Of a stretch of 64,000 bases of DNA, positions 46,079 to 55,327 are shown piece after piece. The notes below the pieces were generated by a model, which searched no databases, had not been told where the DNA came from, and saw nothing but the letters and a program-made list of their open reading frames with translations. Source of the DNA: Chitinophagales bacterium (GTDB lineage: Bacteria > Bacteroidota > Bacteroidia > Chitinophagales > CAIOSU01); NCBI GenBank assembly GCA_040877935.1, contig JBBDNB010000039.1, positions 1 to 64,000 on the forward strand. Reading direction: 5' to 3'. Positions within the stretch are counted from its first letter, which is position 1. Each line of letters begins with the position of its first letter. The translations under genes and the position numbers were made by a program.

Positions 46079-46265
46079 TAATGTCTGTTTCGGTAGTAAA
46101 CATTAAAAAATGCAAATTTTAAGGTCTGTTGGCTTTTTGTTTTGTTTTTTGATGTCTGTTTCGGTAGTAAACATTAAAAAATGGAAATTTTAAGGTTTGC
46201 TATGCTTTTATTTAGTATTTTAAGGTCTGTTTTGATAGCAAACATTAAAATCATTAAAAATTAAG
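46079..46265. repeat. Repeated boxes upstream of the Fic gene
   Basis: A 32-base unit ATGTCTGTTTCGGTAGTAAA plus CATTAAAAAATG occurs at 46081-46112 and 46152-46183 (71 bases apart), and a variant GTCTGTTTTGATAGCAAACA at 46225-46244. Within each unit AATGT and ACATT are inverted. AAGGTCTGT also recurs up to the GTG start. Likely operators of the Fic gene. Confidence 0.85.
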
Positions 46266-46269
46266 GTCT

Positions 46270-47394
46270 GTGAGCAAATATCAAATTAACCCCGATAGGA
46301 ACATCCCCTGGAATGATTTACCTGATTTGCCAATAGATAAGCAATACTATCAAACGGTAGAGGTGCTTGAAAAATTAGGTGATGCAAAGGCTGCTTTGGC
46401 CAGGCTTCATGGTAGAAGTGCAGTATTGCCAAATCAAGGAATATTGATCAATACCATAAGTCTTCAGGAAGCCAAATTTTCGAGTGAAATAGAAAATGTT
46501 TTTACAACCGATGACGAACTTTATAAAGCGTATAGTGACGACAAAGAAGATGCTACCGGAGCATCTAAGGAAGTACTCAGATATAGGGAAGCGCTTTGGT
46601 CTGGGTATGAATATTTAGAGCAGAACAATTGCTTTGACCTGGAATATTTCAATAGAATCTACAGAGAGATTAAAATGGTTAATGATTCGATCAGACCACC
46701 CTTTTCCAATACAAGGATCAAACAAAGAGGCACGGGGCCTAATGCCGGCAGCACGGTATATACGCCACCTAAAGGAGTTGAAATTATAAAAGCAAAACTT
46801 GAGCGTTTAATAAAATTTGTCAATGATGATGAAAAATACAATATTGACCATTTGCTTAAAATGGCAATGGCACATTATCAATTTGAGGCCATACATCCAT
46901 ACAGAGATGGCAATGGCAGAACAGGAAGGATTTTTAATATTCATTACCTGACACTCAAAAAATTATTGGATTTACCCATTCTTTTTCACAGCAGATATAT
47001 TTTAGAAAATAAAGAAGACTACTATCATTACCTACAAGGAGTTTCCCAAAGAGGGGATTGGGAAAATTGGTTGCTATTTATGCTGCGGGCAATTGAATCC
47101 ACTTCAAATATTACATTCCATAAAATCAATGATATTGTGGAGGCCAAAGAGAATATTGGAGATTACTTAAACAGCGAAAAGTTTAAGTTTAATAAGTTGG
47201 AAAAATTACTGGAAATGATTTTTATTCAGCCATACACCAAAGTAAAACATTTGGTGGAAGCCAAATTATATTCTGAAAATACCGCTAGGGAATACCTTAA
47301 TCAACTTTGTGAATTACAGGTGCTTGAAAAGAAAACAATACAAGGACATCATTATTATCTGAATTTGGAATTGCATAAAATCTTATCGGAATAG
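46270..47394 (+). CDS. Fic family protein (class II AMPylase-like)
   Basis: 374 residues from a GTG. The Fic core HPYRDGNGRTGRI is near residues 208-220. The N-terminal inhibitory helix S-x-x-x-E-N is seen as SSEIEN near residue 71, making this an auto-inhibited class II enzyme. The C-terminal ~80 residues form a winged helix (HLVEAKLYSENTAREYLNQL). Fic enzymes transfer AMP to target proteins; the winged helix suggests it also binds DNA, possibly the repeats just upstream. Confidence 0.92.
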   Translation: MSKYQINPDRNIPWNDLPDLPIDKQYYQTVEVLEKLGDAKAALARLHGRSAVLPNQGILINTISLQEAKFSSEIENVFTTDDELYKAYSDDKEDATGASKEVLRYREALWSGYEYLEQNNCFDLEYFNRIYREIKMVNDSIRPPFSNTRIKQRGTGPNAGSTVYTPPKGVEIIKAKLERLIKFVNDDEKYNIDHLLKMAMAHYQFEAIHPYRDGNGRTGRIFNIHYLTLKKLLDLPILFHSRYILENKEDYYHYLQGVSQRGDWENWLLFMLRAIESTSNITFHKINDIVEAKENIGDYLNSEKFKFNKLEKLLEMIFIQPYTKVKHLVEAKLYSENTAREYLNQLCELQVLEKKTIQGHHYYLNLELHKILSE

Positions 47395-47682
47395 GGAAGT
47401 CTTTTTTCTTGCGGGATTAGGGGTTGTTTTGGGCATGGCTAATTTTGAACCTTGAAAAGACACTGGAGACAGTAAAGCTCTTATTCAGAAGTCAGATAAG
47501 CCCTGCAACGCAGCTCTTTCGGATTTCCGAATCCGAAAGCAATATTCATGGATTTGTAATCCATTTCAAATGCCCTGGTGAAATAACTGAATTGAAAATT
47601 GTCTTACATCCAGTTTCAATTCCAAATTCATATTCTCTATGAGTTTTCTTATTTTTAAAAAATATTTACCATACTGAAAACC
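47395..47682. other. Spacer with a perfect hairpin
   Basis: 288 bases without a supported gene. CTTTCGGATT (47516-47525), loop TCCG, AATCCGAAAG (47530-47539) is a ten-pair perfect hairpin with no T-run, another short palindrome of unknown role. Confidence 0.6.
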
Positions 47683-50600
47683 ATGCTATTCGTGAATTAT
47701 ATGTCTTTTCCCTATCTATTTTTGATTGCTTTCTTTTCGGGATTTTTGTTAATGCCTACCGCATTAAGCGCCCAGCACAACCATGAACAATGCGGCACCA
47801 TGCATGCTGATAGTGTGTTGCGTCAAAAACACAATCTGCCGAGCTTAAAGGATTTCGAACAATGGCTGGCCCCCAAAATTGCCAACAGGCAGAACCAAAG
47901 AAACAGCCTGGGGCGTTTTTCAGGACCGGATGTTTATACTTTGCCGGTGATTGTGCATGTGGTGCACAATGGCGATCCGGTAGGAAGCAATGAAAACATC
48001 AGCGCAGCACAGGTCTATTCACAGATTGATGTTTTGAATGAAGATTTCAGAAGGCTAAATCCCGATACCGGGAATGCTCCTGCCAATTTCCAGGCTGTGG
48101 CCTCAGATGTGGGAATTGAATTTTGCCTGGCACAGATCGACCCCAGTGGTAATGTACTGTCAGAGCCTGGAATCAACAGGTACAATGGAGGGCAGGCAAC
48201 CTGGGGCAGCACCAATGATATTGACAACAATTTGAAACCGGCTACCATCTGGAATCCCGATCAGTATTTTAATATCTGGGTGGTGGATTTTGGCAATACC
48301 GGATTGCTGGGCTATGCGCAATTTCCCTCACTTTCAGGTTTAGGAGGAATGCCCGGAAATGGCGGACCTGCCAATTCTGACGGGATTGTTTGCCTGTACC
48401 GCGCATTTGGCACCACCGGAAATGTAAGTGCCCCGAGCAATGGCGGAAGAACAGCCACGCACGAAGCCGGGCACTGGTTGGGATTAAGGCATATCTGGGG
48501 AGATGGTGGATGTGGAACTGACGATTTCTGTGCAGATACGCCTGAATCTGATGATTCAAACCGGGGATGCCCCACTACCGTTAACTGTGGCACCCAGGAT
48601 ATGGTGCAGAATTATATGGACTACACCAATGATGCCTGCATGAATATTTTTACCGAAGACCAGGTAGCCCGTATGCGAACGGTAATGCTGAACAGCCCGA
48701 GGAGAGGCATTTTGGCCAATTCCATGGTTTGCCAGGCGCTTGATCAGTACACATTGAGCGGGCAGGTGCGCGATGCAAGTACATTGAACGGCATTGCCAA
48801 TGCCGAAGTGTTGATCGATGGTTCCTTTGATTACAATGTAACTGCCGATGCGCTGGGCAATTTCAGCATTGATGTTTTTGAAGGTACTTATGATATCTAT
48901 GCCGGAAAATGGAGTTATGTGACCAATGTAAACACCGGTATTAGTGTTTTGGCAAATACGGGGCCTGTCTATATTGATTTGGAAACTGGTTGGTACGATG
49001 ATTTTCTCTTTGATTTCAACTGGACAGAAAGCGGTAATGCTACAACAGGAAACTGGGAAAGAGGCGCACCAATCGGCACTGATTTTAATGGAGAACCCTG
49101 TAATTCAGGAAGTGATGTGGCCAATGATTATGGAGACCAGGCTTTTGTTACCGGCAATGGCGGGGGCAATGCAGGAACAGATGATGTGGATGATGGCACA
49201 ACCACCCTTACTTCCCCTGTATTTGACCTGAGCAGCTATTCCGAACCGTTTATCAGCTATTACCGATGGTTCTACAATTCAGGGGGAACCGGAACACCCA
49301 ACGACAGCCTGATTGTAAGGTTGACCAATGGCGTAAATACTGAAGTGATTGATCTGCTGGATGTCAATTCACCCAACAGCAACCAGTGGAATTTCAACGA
49401 AATCAAAGTCAGTGATTACATGGCTCCTACGGCCAATATGCAGCTTATCGTTGAAGCTTTTGACAAACCCTCGGTGGGACACCTGGTAGAAGCCGGTTTG
49501 GATTTGTTCAAGGTGGTAGATTCCGTGATCAATCAGAATGCACCTCCTGTGACTAATTTCGGTGCAGCACCCCGGACCATTTGTGCCGGTGATACCGTGC
49601 AGTTTACAGATCTTTCAAGCAATACACCCACTGCCTGGAACTGGACTTTCCAGGGAGGCAATCCTGCTTCAAGTTCAGCGGAAAACCCTGCGGTGATCTA
49701 TAATTCCCCGGGTGTTTATGAGGTCTCGCTTACTGCATCCAATACCTATGGCCAGGACACAAAAACCGAATCGGCCTATATTACGGTTGAAGGAGTGTCT
49801 GCAGATTTTACGGCCAATATTACCGATGGTTGCCCTGGTATTACGGTTCAATTTTCTGATCTATCCACTTGCGATGTTATTTCCTACAACTGGAATTTTC
49901 CCGGTGGAACACCCGTTACTTCAACCGACCCGAATCCTGTGGTTACCTATAATTCTGTAGGCGATTTCGATGTATCGCTCACGGTGAATGGCCCCAACAG
50001 TTTTGATACACATACTGAATTTGATTTTATCTCAATTGGCACCGGAATGGTAAATGTCTTTTTTGAAGACTTTGAATCAGAAAGTTTTGCCACCAATAAC
50101 TGGACCATTGACAATCCGGACAATGCCATCACATGGGACATATATTCCGTTGACGGTACCCAAAGTGGCACTTTTGCTGCCGGCATTAATTTTTACTCCT
50201 ACAACAATGCCATTGGAGCTGAAGACGGTCTGATTACTCCTGTGCTGAATCTTGGCAATATTATCAATACGGAGTTGAATTTCGATCATGCATTTAGAAG
50301 GTATTCACAAAACCAACAGGATTCATTGAAAATTTTGGTTTCTACCGATGGAGGGAATACCTACCCGAATATTGTCTTTGCCCGTGCAGAGGACGGAACA
50401 GGCAGCTTTGCAACCAATGCTACTACCACAGCAGATTTTTATCCCTCTGCCACTGATGATTGGTGTTTTGGGGGAACCATAGGTGCAAGCTGCTTTACCG
50501 TTGATCTCAGTGCTTTTGATCAAATGAACAATGTGCGTCTGAAGTTTTTGTCTGTAAATGATTATGGCAATAACCTTTACCTCGACAATATTGATGTTAG

Positions 50601-53600
50601 CGGGGAATGTACCGCTATTGATTTATCGCCCATTGCTGATTTCACTTCAAATGTAACGGAAGTTTGTGAAGGTGGAACAGTTGATTTTACCGATATTTCA
50701 CAAAAAAACCCGGATACCTGGAACTGGAGTTTTCCCGGTGGAACACCAAACTCTTCATCAAGCCAAAATCCAAGCGTAAGCTACAATACGCCCGGAAATT
50801 ACCCGGTAACACTTGCAGTCAGCAATCCCGATGGCAGTGATACCACTACGGTAAGCGGATACATTACGGTATATGAAAGCCCATCAGCAATTGTTTCAGG
50901 TGATGAGCCTTTGTGTTTTGGCAATACAAATGGAACAGTTTCCGTAAATGCAAGTGGTGGAACTGCTCCTTATACCTATGAATGGAATTCAGGAGAAACC
51001 ACTGGCACAATCACCGCTGTGGGGGCAGGTAATTTTTTAGTAACTGTTACGGATGCAAATAATTGTACGGCAAGTGACAGCTATACTTTGAGCCAGCCCG
51101 ATAGTTTAACCCTAAATATCAGTGGAAATGCTGCCTATTGTGGCAACAGCAATGGTTCCGCTTCAGTACAGGTTTCGGGTGGTACGGCTCCTTATGTCTA
51201 TTCATGGAGTACAGGCGACAATACAGCGTCCCTTGATTTTCTTTCGGGAGGTAATTATTCAGTAACCGTTACCGACAACAACAATTGCAGTAAAACCGCT
51301 ACCATAACAATCCAGGATATACAGGTCAATCTGAACCTTGATTTGCTTGTAACTCCCCTTACATGTAACAATGGAAGTGATGCTGCCCTGGATCTGAATG
51401 TTTCGGGTGGTGCTGCTCCCTATCACTACAATTGGAACACTGGCGATAGTACAGCTTCGATCAGCAACCTGGGTGCAGGCGCATTTGCGGTAACGGTAAG
51501 GGACAGCAACTTCTGTACTGCTGATACTTCGGTTAGCATATCGAATCCTGCCGGATTGAATGTTAATGCCCAAACGACAGATGCAAGTTGTGGCAATAGC
51601 GATGGAAGCATTACGGTAAATGTTTCCGGAGGAACATCCCCTTATGATTTTGACTGGAGCAATGGTGATACTTCCGCAACGATCAGCAACCTGGCTTCCG
51701 GCAATTATGAATTGACCATTACAGATGCACAATCCTGTAGCGAGATTTATTCCTATTCCATTAATAATGTAGGAGGGCCTTCTGTTCAGGCCAGTATTGA
51801 CAGTATTTCCTGCAATGGCAGTGCTGACGGAAATATCAGCCTTTCGGTTTCCGGAGGAACTGCTCCTTATTCATTTGACTGGAGTACCAATGCCACCGAT
51901 AGTTTTATCAATAATCTTTCAGCTGGAACTTATTCGGTGACTGTTAGTGATCAAAACAATTGCAATACCATCAGAACCTATCTGTTAAATAATCCTGACC
52001 CAATTCAGTTGAATGAACAAATTACTAACTCTGCTTGTGATACTGCTGATGGAGCAATCAATCTTGTTGTTCAAAATGGGACAGCACCATACCAGGCAAG
52101 CTGGAGCAATGGTGCCAATGGCCTGTCTGTCAATAATCTCCCGGCTGGAAATTATACTGTTACCGTGACAGATGCCAATACCTGTGAACAAACGGCAAGC
52201 TATTCGGTAGCTACATTAAGTGGACCATCGGTACAATTGACCCTTGTGGATGTAGATTGCAATAGTGCAGCAAGCGGAGCTGCTTCTTTAAATCCTTCAG
52301 GTAGCGGCCCCTTCCAGTATCTGTGGTCAAATGGCAATACCGACTCTATCAACAGCAATTTAAGTGAAGGGGTGTATTCCTTCACGGTTACCGATGCCAA
52401 TGGCTGTGAAAAAGCGGATACTTTCAACATATCAGAACCACAGCCTATACAGGTAAATGCTACTATTTCAGATGCTACCTGTGGCCAATCGGATGCTTCG
52501 ATTACAGTTAATGTGACCGGAGGAACATCACCCTATACTTATTTGTGGAGCACCGGCCAGGTGAGTAAAACAATCAGCAACCTTCAGTCGGGCAATTACG
52601 AATTGACTGTTACCGATGCCATGGGCTGCACAAGGTTCAGGAGCTATAATGTAAATGATGCAGGAGGTGCAAATCTGATTGCGGTTAAAACAGATGTTTC
52701 CTGTTCAGGGGCTTCAGATGGCAGTATTGATTTGAGCCTGAGCGGAGGAGTGCCACCATACAATTATAACTGGTCGAATGGCTCAAGCAGCCAAGATATC
52801 TCTGGTTTAAGCCCGGGTTCCTATTCAGTAACAGTTACAGATGCGGCAGGCTGTTCATCAGTAGCATCTTCTATTATCCGCAGTCCTGATCCACTTAGTA
52901 TAGGTTTTTCTATAAAGAATGTGCAGTGTGGCGAAAAATTGGGCGAAGTCATACCACAGGTCAGCGGTGGTTCTGGATCCTATAATTTCAACTGGTCAAC
53001 TGGTGCTGATGATTCTGTTTTTGTTGAAGTAGCAGGAACTTACGAACTCACTGTTACGGATGACAATTTGTGTACTTTGCTGGATACGCTAATGATAGAA
53101 GAATTGAACCTGGATATTGACTTGCAAATCGCTGCCGACAGTGGGCAGTCAAACGGCTCGGTGCTGGTAGATGTAAATGGTGGTACTCCTCCATACAGCT
53201 ATACCTGGCTGGATACTACATTGAGTGGTAATTCTGCAAGTGACCTGGCAGCGGGCACATATGTGTTGATCGTAAAGGATTCCCTGGCTTGCGATGCAAG
53301 GGTGGAGATTGAGATTCCGTTGTTTTCTTCCATTGGAATGCCGACAGGTCAGGCAGACATCCATTTGGATTTGTACCCAAACCCCAACTCAGGTGATTTT
53401 GTGGTGAAATTACAGCCATTGAACGAGGCATTGCAGTTTGAAATGTACAATACCCTGGGCAAACTCTTGAATGCCGGGCAAATCAATGCAGGCAGTTCTA
53501 CCTATAATTTTAATTATAGGCATGCAGCCGCTGGCATTTATTTTTTACGATTCAGAAATGCAGAAATAGATATTGTCAGGAAGGTGATTATTTCTGATTG

Positions 53601-53601
53601 A
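47683..53601 (+). CDS. Giant T9SS-secreted M43 metalloprotease with PKD and SprB-like repeats
   Basis: 1972 residues. Signal peptide ends near LMPTALSAQ (residue 30). The M43 (cytophagalysin/pappalysin) catalytic domain has HEAGHWLGLRH at 261-271, a C-G-T-D-D-F-C loop and the Met-turn NYMDYTNDACM. Then come a CarboxypepD_reg-like domain (~356-420), a jelly-roll-like region, two PKD domains (~626-790), another lectin-like region, a third PKD (~982-1065), eleven tandem SprB-like repeats (~1072-1882, each ~65-75 residues with SGGTAPY and YSVTVTD) and a type A T9SS sorting domain (LDLYPNPNSGDF to VIISD). Predicted to be a surface-bound or released protease with an adhesin-like stalk. Confidence 0.93.
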   Translation: MLFVNYMSFPYLFLIAFFSGFLLMPTALSAQHNHEQCGTMHADSVLRQKHNLPSLKDFEQWLAPKIANRQNQRNSLGRFSGPDVYTLPVIVHVVHNGDPVGSNENISAAQVYSQIDVLNEDFRRLNPDTGNAPANFQAVASDVGIEFCLAQIDPSGNVLSEPGINRYNGGQATWGSTNDIDNNLKPATIWNPDQYFNIWVVDFGNTGLLGYAQFPSLSGLGGMPGNGGPANSDGIVCLYRAFGTTGNVSAPSNGGRTATHEAGHWLGLRHIWGDGGCGTDDFCADTPESDDSNRGCPTTVNCGTQDMVQNYMDYTNDACMNIFTEDQVARMRTVMLNSPRRGILANSMVCQALDQYTLSGQVRDASTLNGIANAEVLIDGSFDYNVTADALGNFSIDVFEGTYDIYAGKWSYVTNVNTGISVLANTGPVYIDLETGWYDDFLFDFNWTESGNATTGNWERGAPIGTDFNGEPCNSGSDVANDYGDQAFVTGNGGGNAGTDDVDDGTTTLTSPVFDLSSYSEPFISYYRWFYNSGGTGTPNDSLIVRLTNGVNTEVIDLLDVNSPNSNQWNFNEIKVSDYMAPTANMQLIVEAFDKPSVGHLVEAGLDLFKVVDSVINQNAPPVTNFGAAPRTICAGDTVQFTDLSSNTPTAWNWTFQGGNPASSSAENPAVIYNSPGVYEVSLTASNTYGQDTKTESAYITVEGVSADFTANITDGCPGITVQFSDLSTCDVISYNWNFPGGTPVTSTDPNPVVTYNSVGDFDVSLTVNGPNSFDTHTEFDFISIGTGMVNVFFEDFESESFATNNWTIDNPDNAITWDIYSVDGTQSGTFAAGINFYSYNNAIGAEDGLITPVLNLGNIINTELNFDHAFRRYSQNQQDSLKILVSTDGGNTYPNIVFARAEDGTGSFATNATTTADFYPSATDDWCFGGTIGASCFTVDLSAFDQMNNVRLKFLSVNDYGNNLYLDNIDVSGECTAIDLSPIADFTSNVTEVCEGGTVDFTDISQKNPDTWNWSFPGGTPNSSSSQNPSVSYNTPGNYPVTLAVSNPDGSDTTTVSGYITVYESPSAIVSGDEPLCFGNTNGTVSVNASGGTAPYTYEWNSGETTGTITAVGAGNFLVTVTDANNCTASDSYTLSQPDSLTLNISGNAAYCGNSNGSASVQVSGGTAPYVYSWSTGDNTASLDFLSGGNYSVTVTDNNNCSKTATITIQDIQVNLNLDLLVTPLTCNNGSDAALDLNVSGGAAPYHYNWNTGDSTASISNLGAGAFAVTVRDSNFCTADTSVSISNPAGLNVNAQTTDASCGNSDGSITVNVSGGTSPYDFDWSNGDTSATISNLASGNYELTITDAQSCSEIYSYSINNVGGPSVQASIDSISCNGSADGNISLSVSGGTAPYSFDWSTNATDSFINNLSAGTYSVTVSDQNNCNTIRTYLLNNPDPIQLNEQITNSACDTADGAINLVVQNGTAPYQASWSNGANGLSVNNLPAGNYTVTVTDANTCEQTASYSVATLSGPSVQLTLVDVDCNSAASGAASLNPSGSGPFQYLWSNGNTDSINSNLSEGVYSFTVTDANGCEKADTFNISEPQPIQVNATISDATCGQSDASITVNVTGGTSPYTYLWSTGQVSKTISNLQSGNYELTVTDAMGCTRFRSYNVNDAGGANLIAVKTDVSCSGASDGSIDLSLSGGVPPYNYNWSNGSSSQDISGLSPGSYSVTVTDAAGCSSVASSIIRSPDPLSIGFSIKNVQCGEKLGEVIPQVSGGSGSYNFNWSTGADDSVFVEVAGTYELTVTDDNLCTLLDTLMIEELNLDIDLQIAADSGQSNGSVLVDVNGGTPPYSYTWLDTTLSGNSASDLAAGTYVLIVKDSLACDARVEIEIPLFSSIGMPTGQADIHLDLYPNPNSGDFVVKLQPLNEALQFEMYNTLGKLLNAGQINAGSSTYNFNYRHAAAGIYFLRFRNAEIDIVRKVIISD

Positions 53602-53646
53602 TTATAGCCGGGCAGGTATCACAAAATCCTAATTTGGGTTTATCCC

Positions 53647-53681
53647 AAGACTTCCAAAGTCTCAAAGACTTTGGAAGTCTT
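53647..53681 (+). terminator. Perfect 16-bp hairpin after the protease gene
   Basis: AAGACTTCCAAAGTCT, loop CAA, AGACTTTGGAAGTCTT then TATTATTAAA. It is 45 bases after the stop and may terminate transcription, though the T-run is short; palindromes with this text are also known as dispersed repeats in this phylum. Confidence 0.65.
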
Positions 53682-53690
53682 ATTATTAAA

Positions 53691-53710
53691 CCGTAGCGAG
53701 GGCGCTACGG
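53691..53710. repeat. REP-like hairpin, copy 2
   Basis: CCGTAGCG, loop AGGG, CGCTACGG. It shares core and loop with 40735-40758 read in reverse. Downstream to 53792 a coding-like remnant (INSSNGANLDIYTNLNGSLQ) without a start is seen. Confidence 0.8.
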
Positions 53711-53807
53711 ATAGAGTGGGGATCAATTCATCCAATGGCGCTAATTTAGATATTTATACAAACCTGAATGGATCATTACAAGTGCATCAATAGAAATAAC
53801 TTAACAA

Positions 53808-55265
53808 TTATTTGGAAATAACCAATTGCTTGTTTGTCCTTGAGGCTTCCCTAACCCAACTCACAACATAATATCCAGGCGCTAAATTGCTTATGTCAAT
53901 TAGCATCTGTTCCTTTTCACTGCTCATTTCTTTTTCAAAATGAACCTTTCCCAGTGCATCAAATATCATAATCTTCCCCGATTCGCCAGTATAGTCCTGT
54001 TCTGTTTTTACGATTACAAGTTCGCTGGCAGGATTGGGAAACAATTCAAATTTTCCAGATAAAGGAATCTCAGAAACATCAGTTGTATTGCAATCTGTTT
54101 TTTTACCGTCAAAAAAGCTTTTGGCACTGATAAAACAAAGTTGAGCACAATCGTTATGATTTAAATTGCCAAAATCCTGTTTAGTGACATCAGGAGCCCC
54201 ATTGGCTGTCCATGAGTCATAGGCCCGTTCTGAGTTGACATAAGAGACTTGGTCATCGCCTGTACAATAATAAAGTTTCACACTGCCCTGTGGTGTCCAA
54301 TTCAGCATTTCGTTTTCTTCCAATAGTACCCGTAAAGGATGATTGGGGTTGTTCGTGAAATTTGTCACTGTACTATCCATGACCATATGCTTTGGAACAG
54401 GTGTGCTTTGATTGTTGATATAGCCAATGGAATAATCTTTTGAATAGAACAATGCCGGCATTAAAGAATCATAGGGCGGCTTCAATATCTGGGAAACGCT
54501 GTCATACAATGTTCCGTATTGATCCTGGTAGGCAAGAATAATATAAGGCAGATAGCCCGGTGTGGGGTAAACACTGTCAGAAGCCATCAGATCTACCTGA
54601 GCTCCGGCCATGTCATATGCCCCTGACATTGGAGCGGCCGCAGTTACCGTATATTCATCCGGATATTCTTCTTCAATCAATCTTTGAGTGGCGGCTACTG
54701 CATAACCACCTTGCGAATAGCCAAAAAGAAATAGTTGTTCATTAAACCCTATTTCCAGTTCATTCAAAATTTCTTCTGTAGCCCTGATCATGTTTAAGGA
54801 GGTATTGCCCTGGGAAAAAGCGTGTTGATAGGGATGGATCACTACTTTAGGGTCAGCAATGCCAAGCCCGATATAATCCGGCATAGCTACGGCATATCCA
54901 GTAGCAGCAAATATAGAACCGATCTCCCACTGTCCTCCAGCTTTAGTGCTTGCCCCTTTTAATTGCTTTGCTGTAGTGCCATGTGCATAGGAAGCGATAG
55001 GCACCGGGCAATCCGTATTTCTCGGAATAGCCAGTCCTGCAGAGGCCTGCACAAGTGAATCTGGGTGTTTGTATGGTGTTAAATAAATTACCCGGTAATA
55101 ATCAACTTCATACTCAAGCTGAATGAGCCCCGAAGGTGCTTCGGCATCGGCCAGAATATCCTCCAGTTCAGAAATGGTAAATGAATCAATTTTTTCATAG
55201 GAAATAATTTGTGCTGAAAGTGCTGATGAAATCAATACAAATAATCCAAGGGTAAATTTGCGCAT
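53808..55265 (-). CDS. Secretory lipase-like alpha/beta hydrolase with T9SS tail
   Basis: 485 residues. Signal peptide to ~residue 19 (GLFVLISSALSAQ). Hydrolase core: YAHGTT, MPDYIGLG, nucleophile elbow GYSQGG, and LNHNDCAQLC supplying the His. This resembles the LIP/secretory-lipase group, which cleaves esters or acyl chains outside the cell. The C-terminal ~75 residues (FELFPNPASELVIVK to NKQLVISK) are a T9SS sorting domain. It converges on the protease gene, with palindromes between. Confidence 0.88.
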   Translation of the reverse strand: MRKFTLGLFVLISSALSAQIISYEKIDSFTISELEDILADAEAPSGLIQLEYEVDYYRVIYLTPYKHPDSLVQASAGLAIPRNTDCPVPIASYAHGTTAKQLKGASTKAGGQWEIGSIFAATGYAVAMPDYIGLGIADPKVVIHPYQHAFSQGNTSLNMIRATEEILNELEIGFNEQLFLFGYSQGGYAVAATQRLIEEEYPDEYTVTAAAPMSGAYDMAGAQVDLMASDSVYPTPGYLPYIILAYQDQYGTLYDSVSQILKPPYDSLMPALFYSKDYSIGYINNQSTPVPKHMVMDSTVTNFTNNPNHPLRVLLEENEMLNWTPQGSVKLYYCTGDDQVSYVNSERAYDSWTANGAPDVTKQDFGNLNHNDCAQLCFISAKSFFDGKKTDCNTTDVSEIPLSGKFELFPNPASELVIVKTEQDYTGESGKIMIFDALGKVHFEKEMSSEKEQMLIDISNLAPGYYVVSWVREASRTNKQLVISK

Positions 55266-55327
55266 ATTGAATGTTTTAGAGCACTAAAATACACAATCTA
55301 TACTTGAAATTCACAGATAATAAAGAG

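Noticed and set aside
45441-46106. Open frame of 221 codons on the plus strand
   Set aside because: Antisense to the ion-channel-like gene; no motifs, and its end runs into the Fic repeat boxes.
46079-46265. Repeats considered as a CRISPR array
   Set aside because: Only two full units and one variant, with unequal spacing, no cas genes, and position at a gene start; operator sites fit better.
47424-47642. 72-residue ORF between Fic and the protease
   Set aside because: No family likeness, spans a perfect hairpin, and lacks a credible start.
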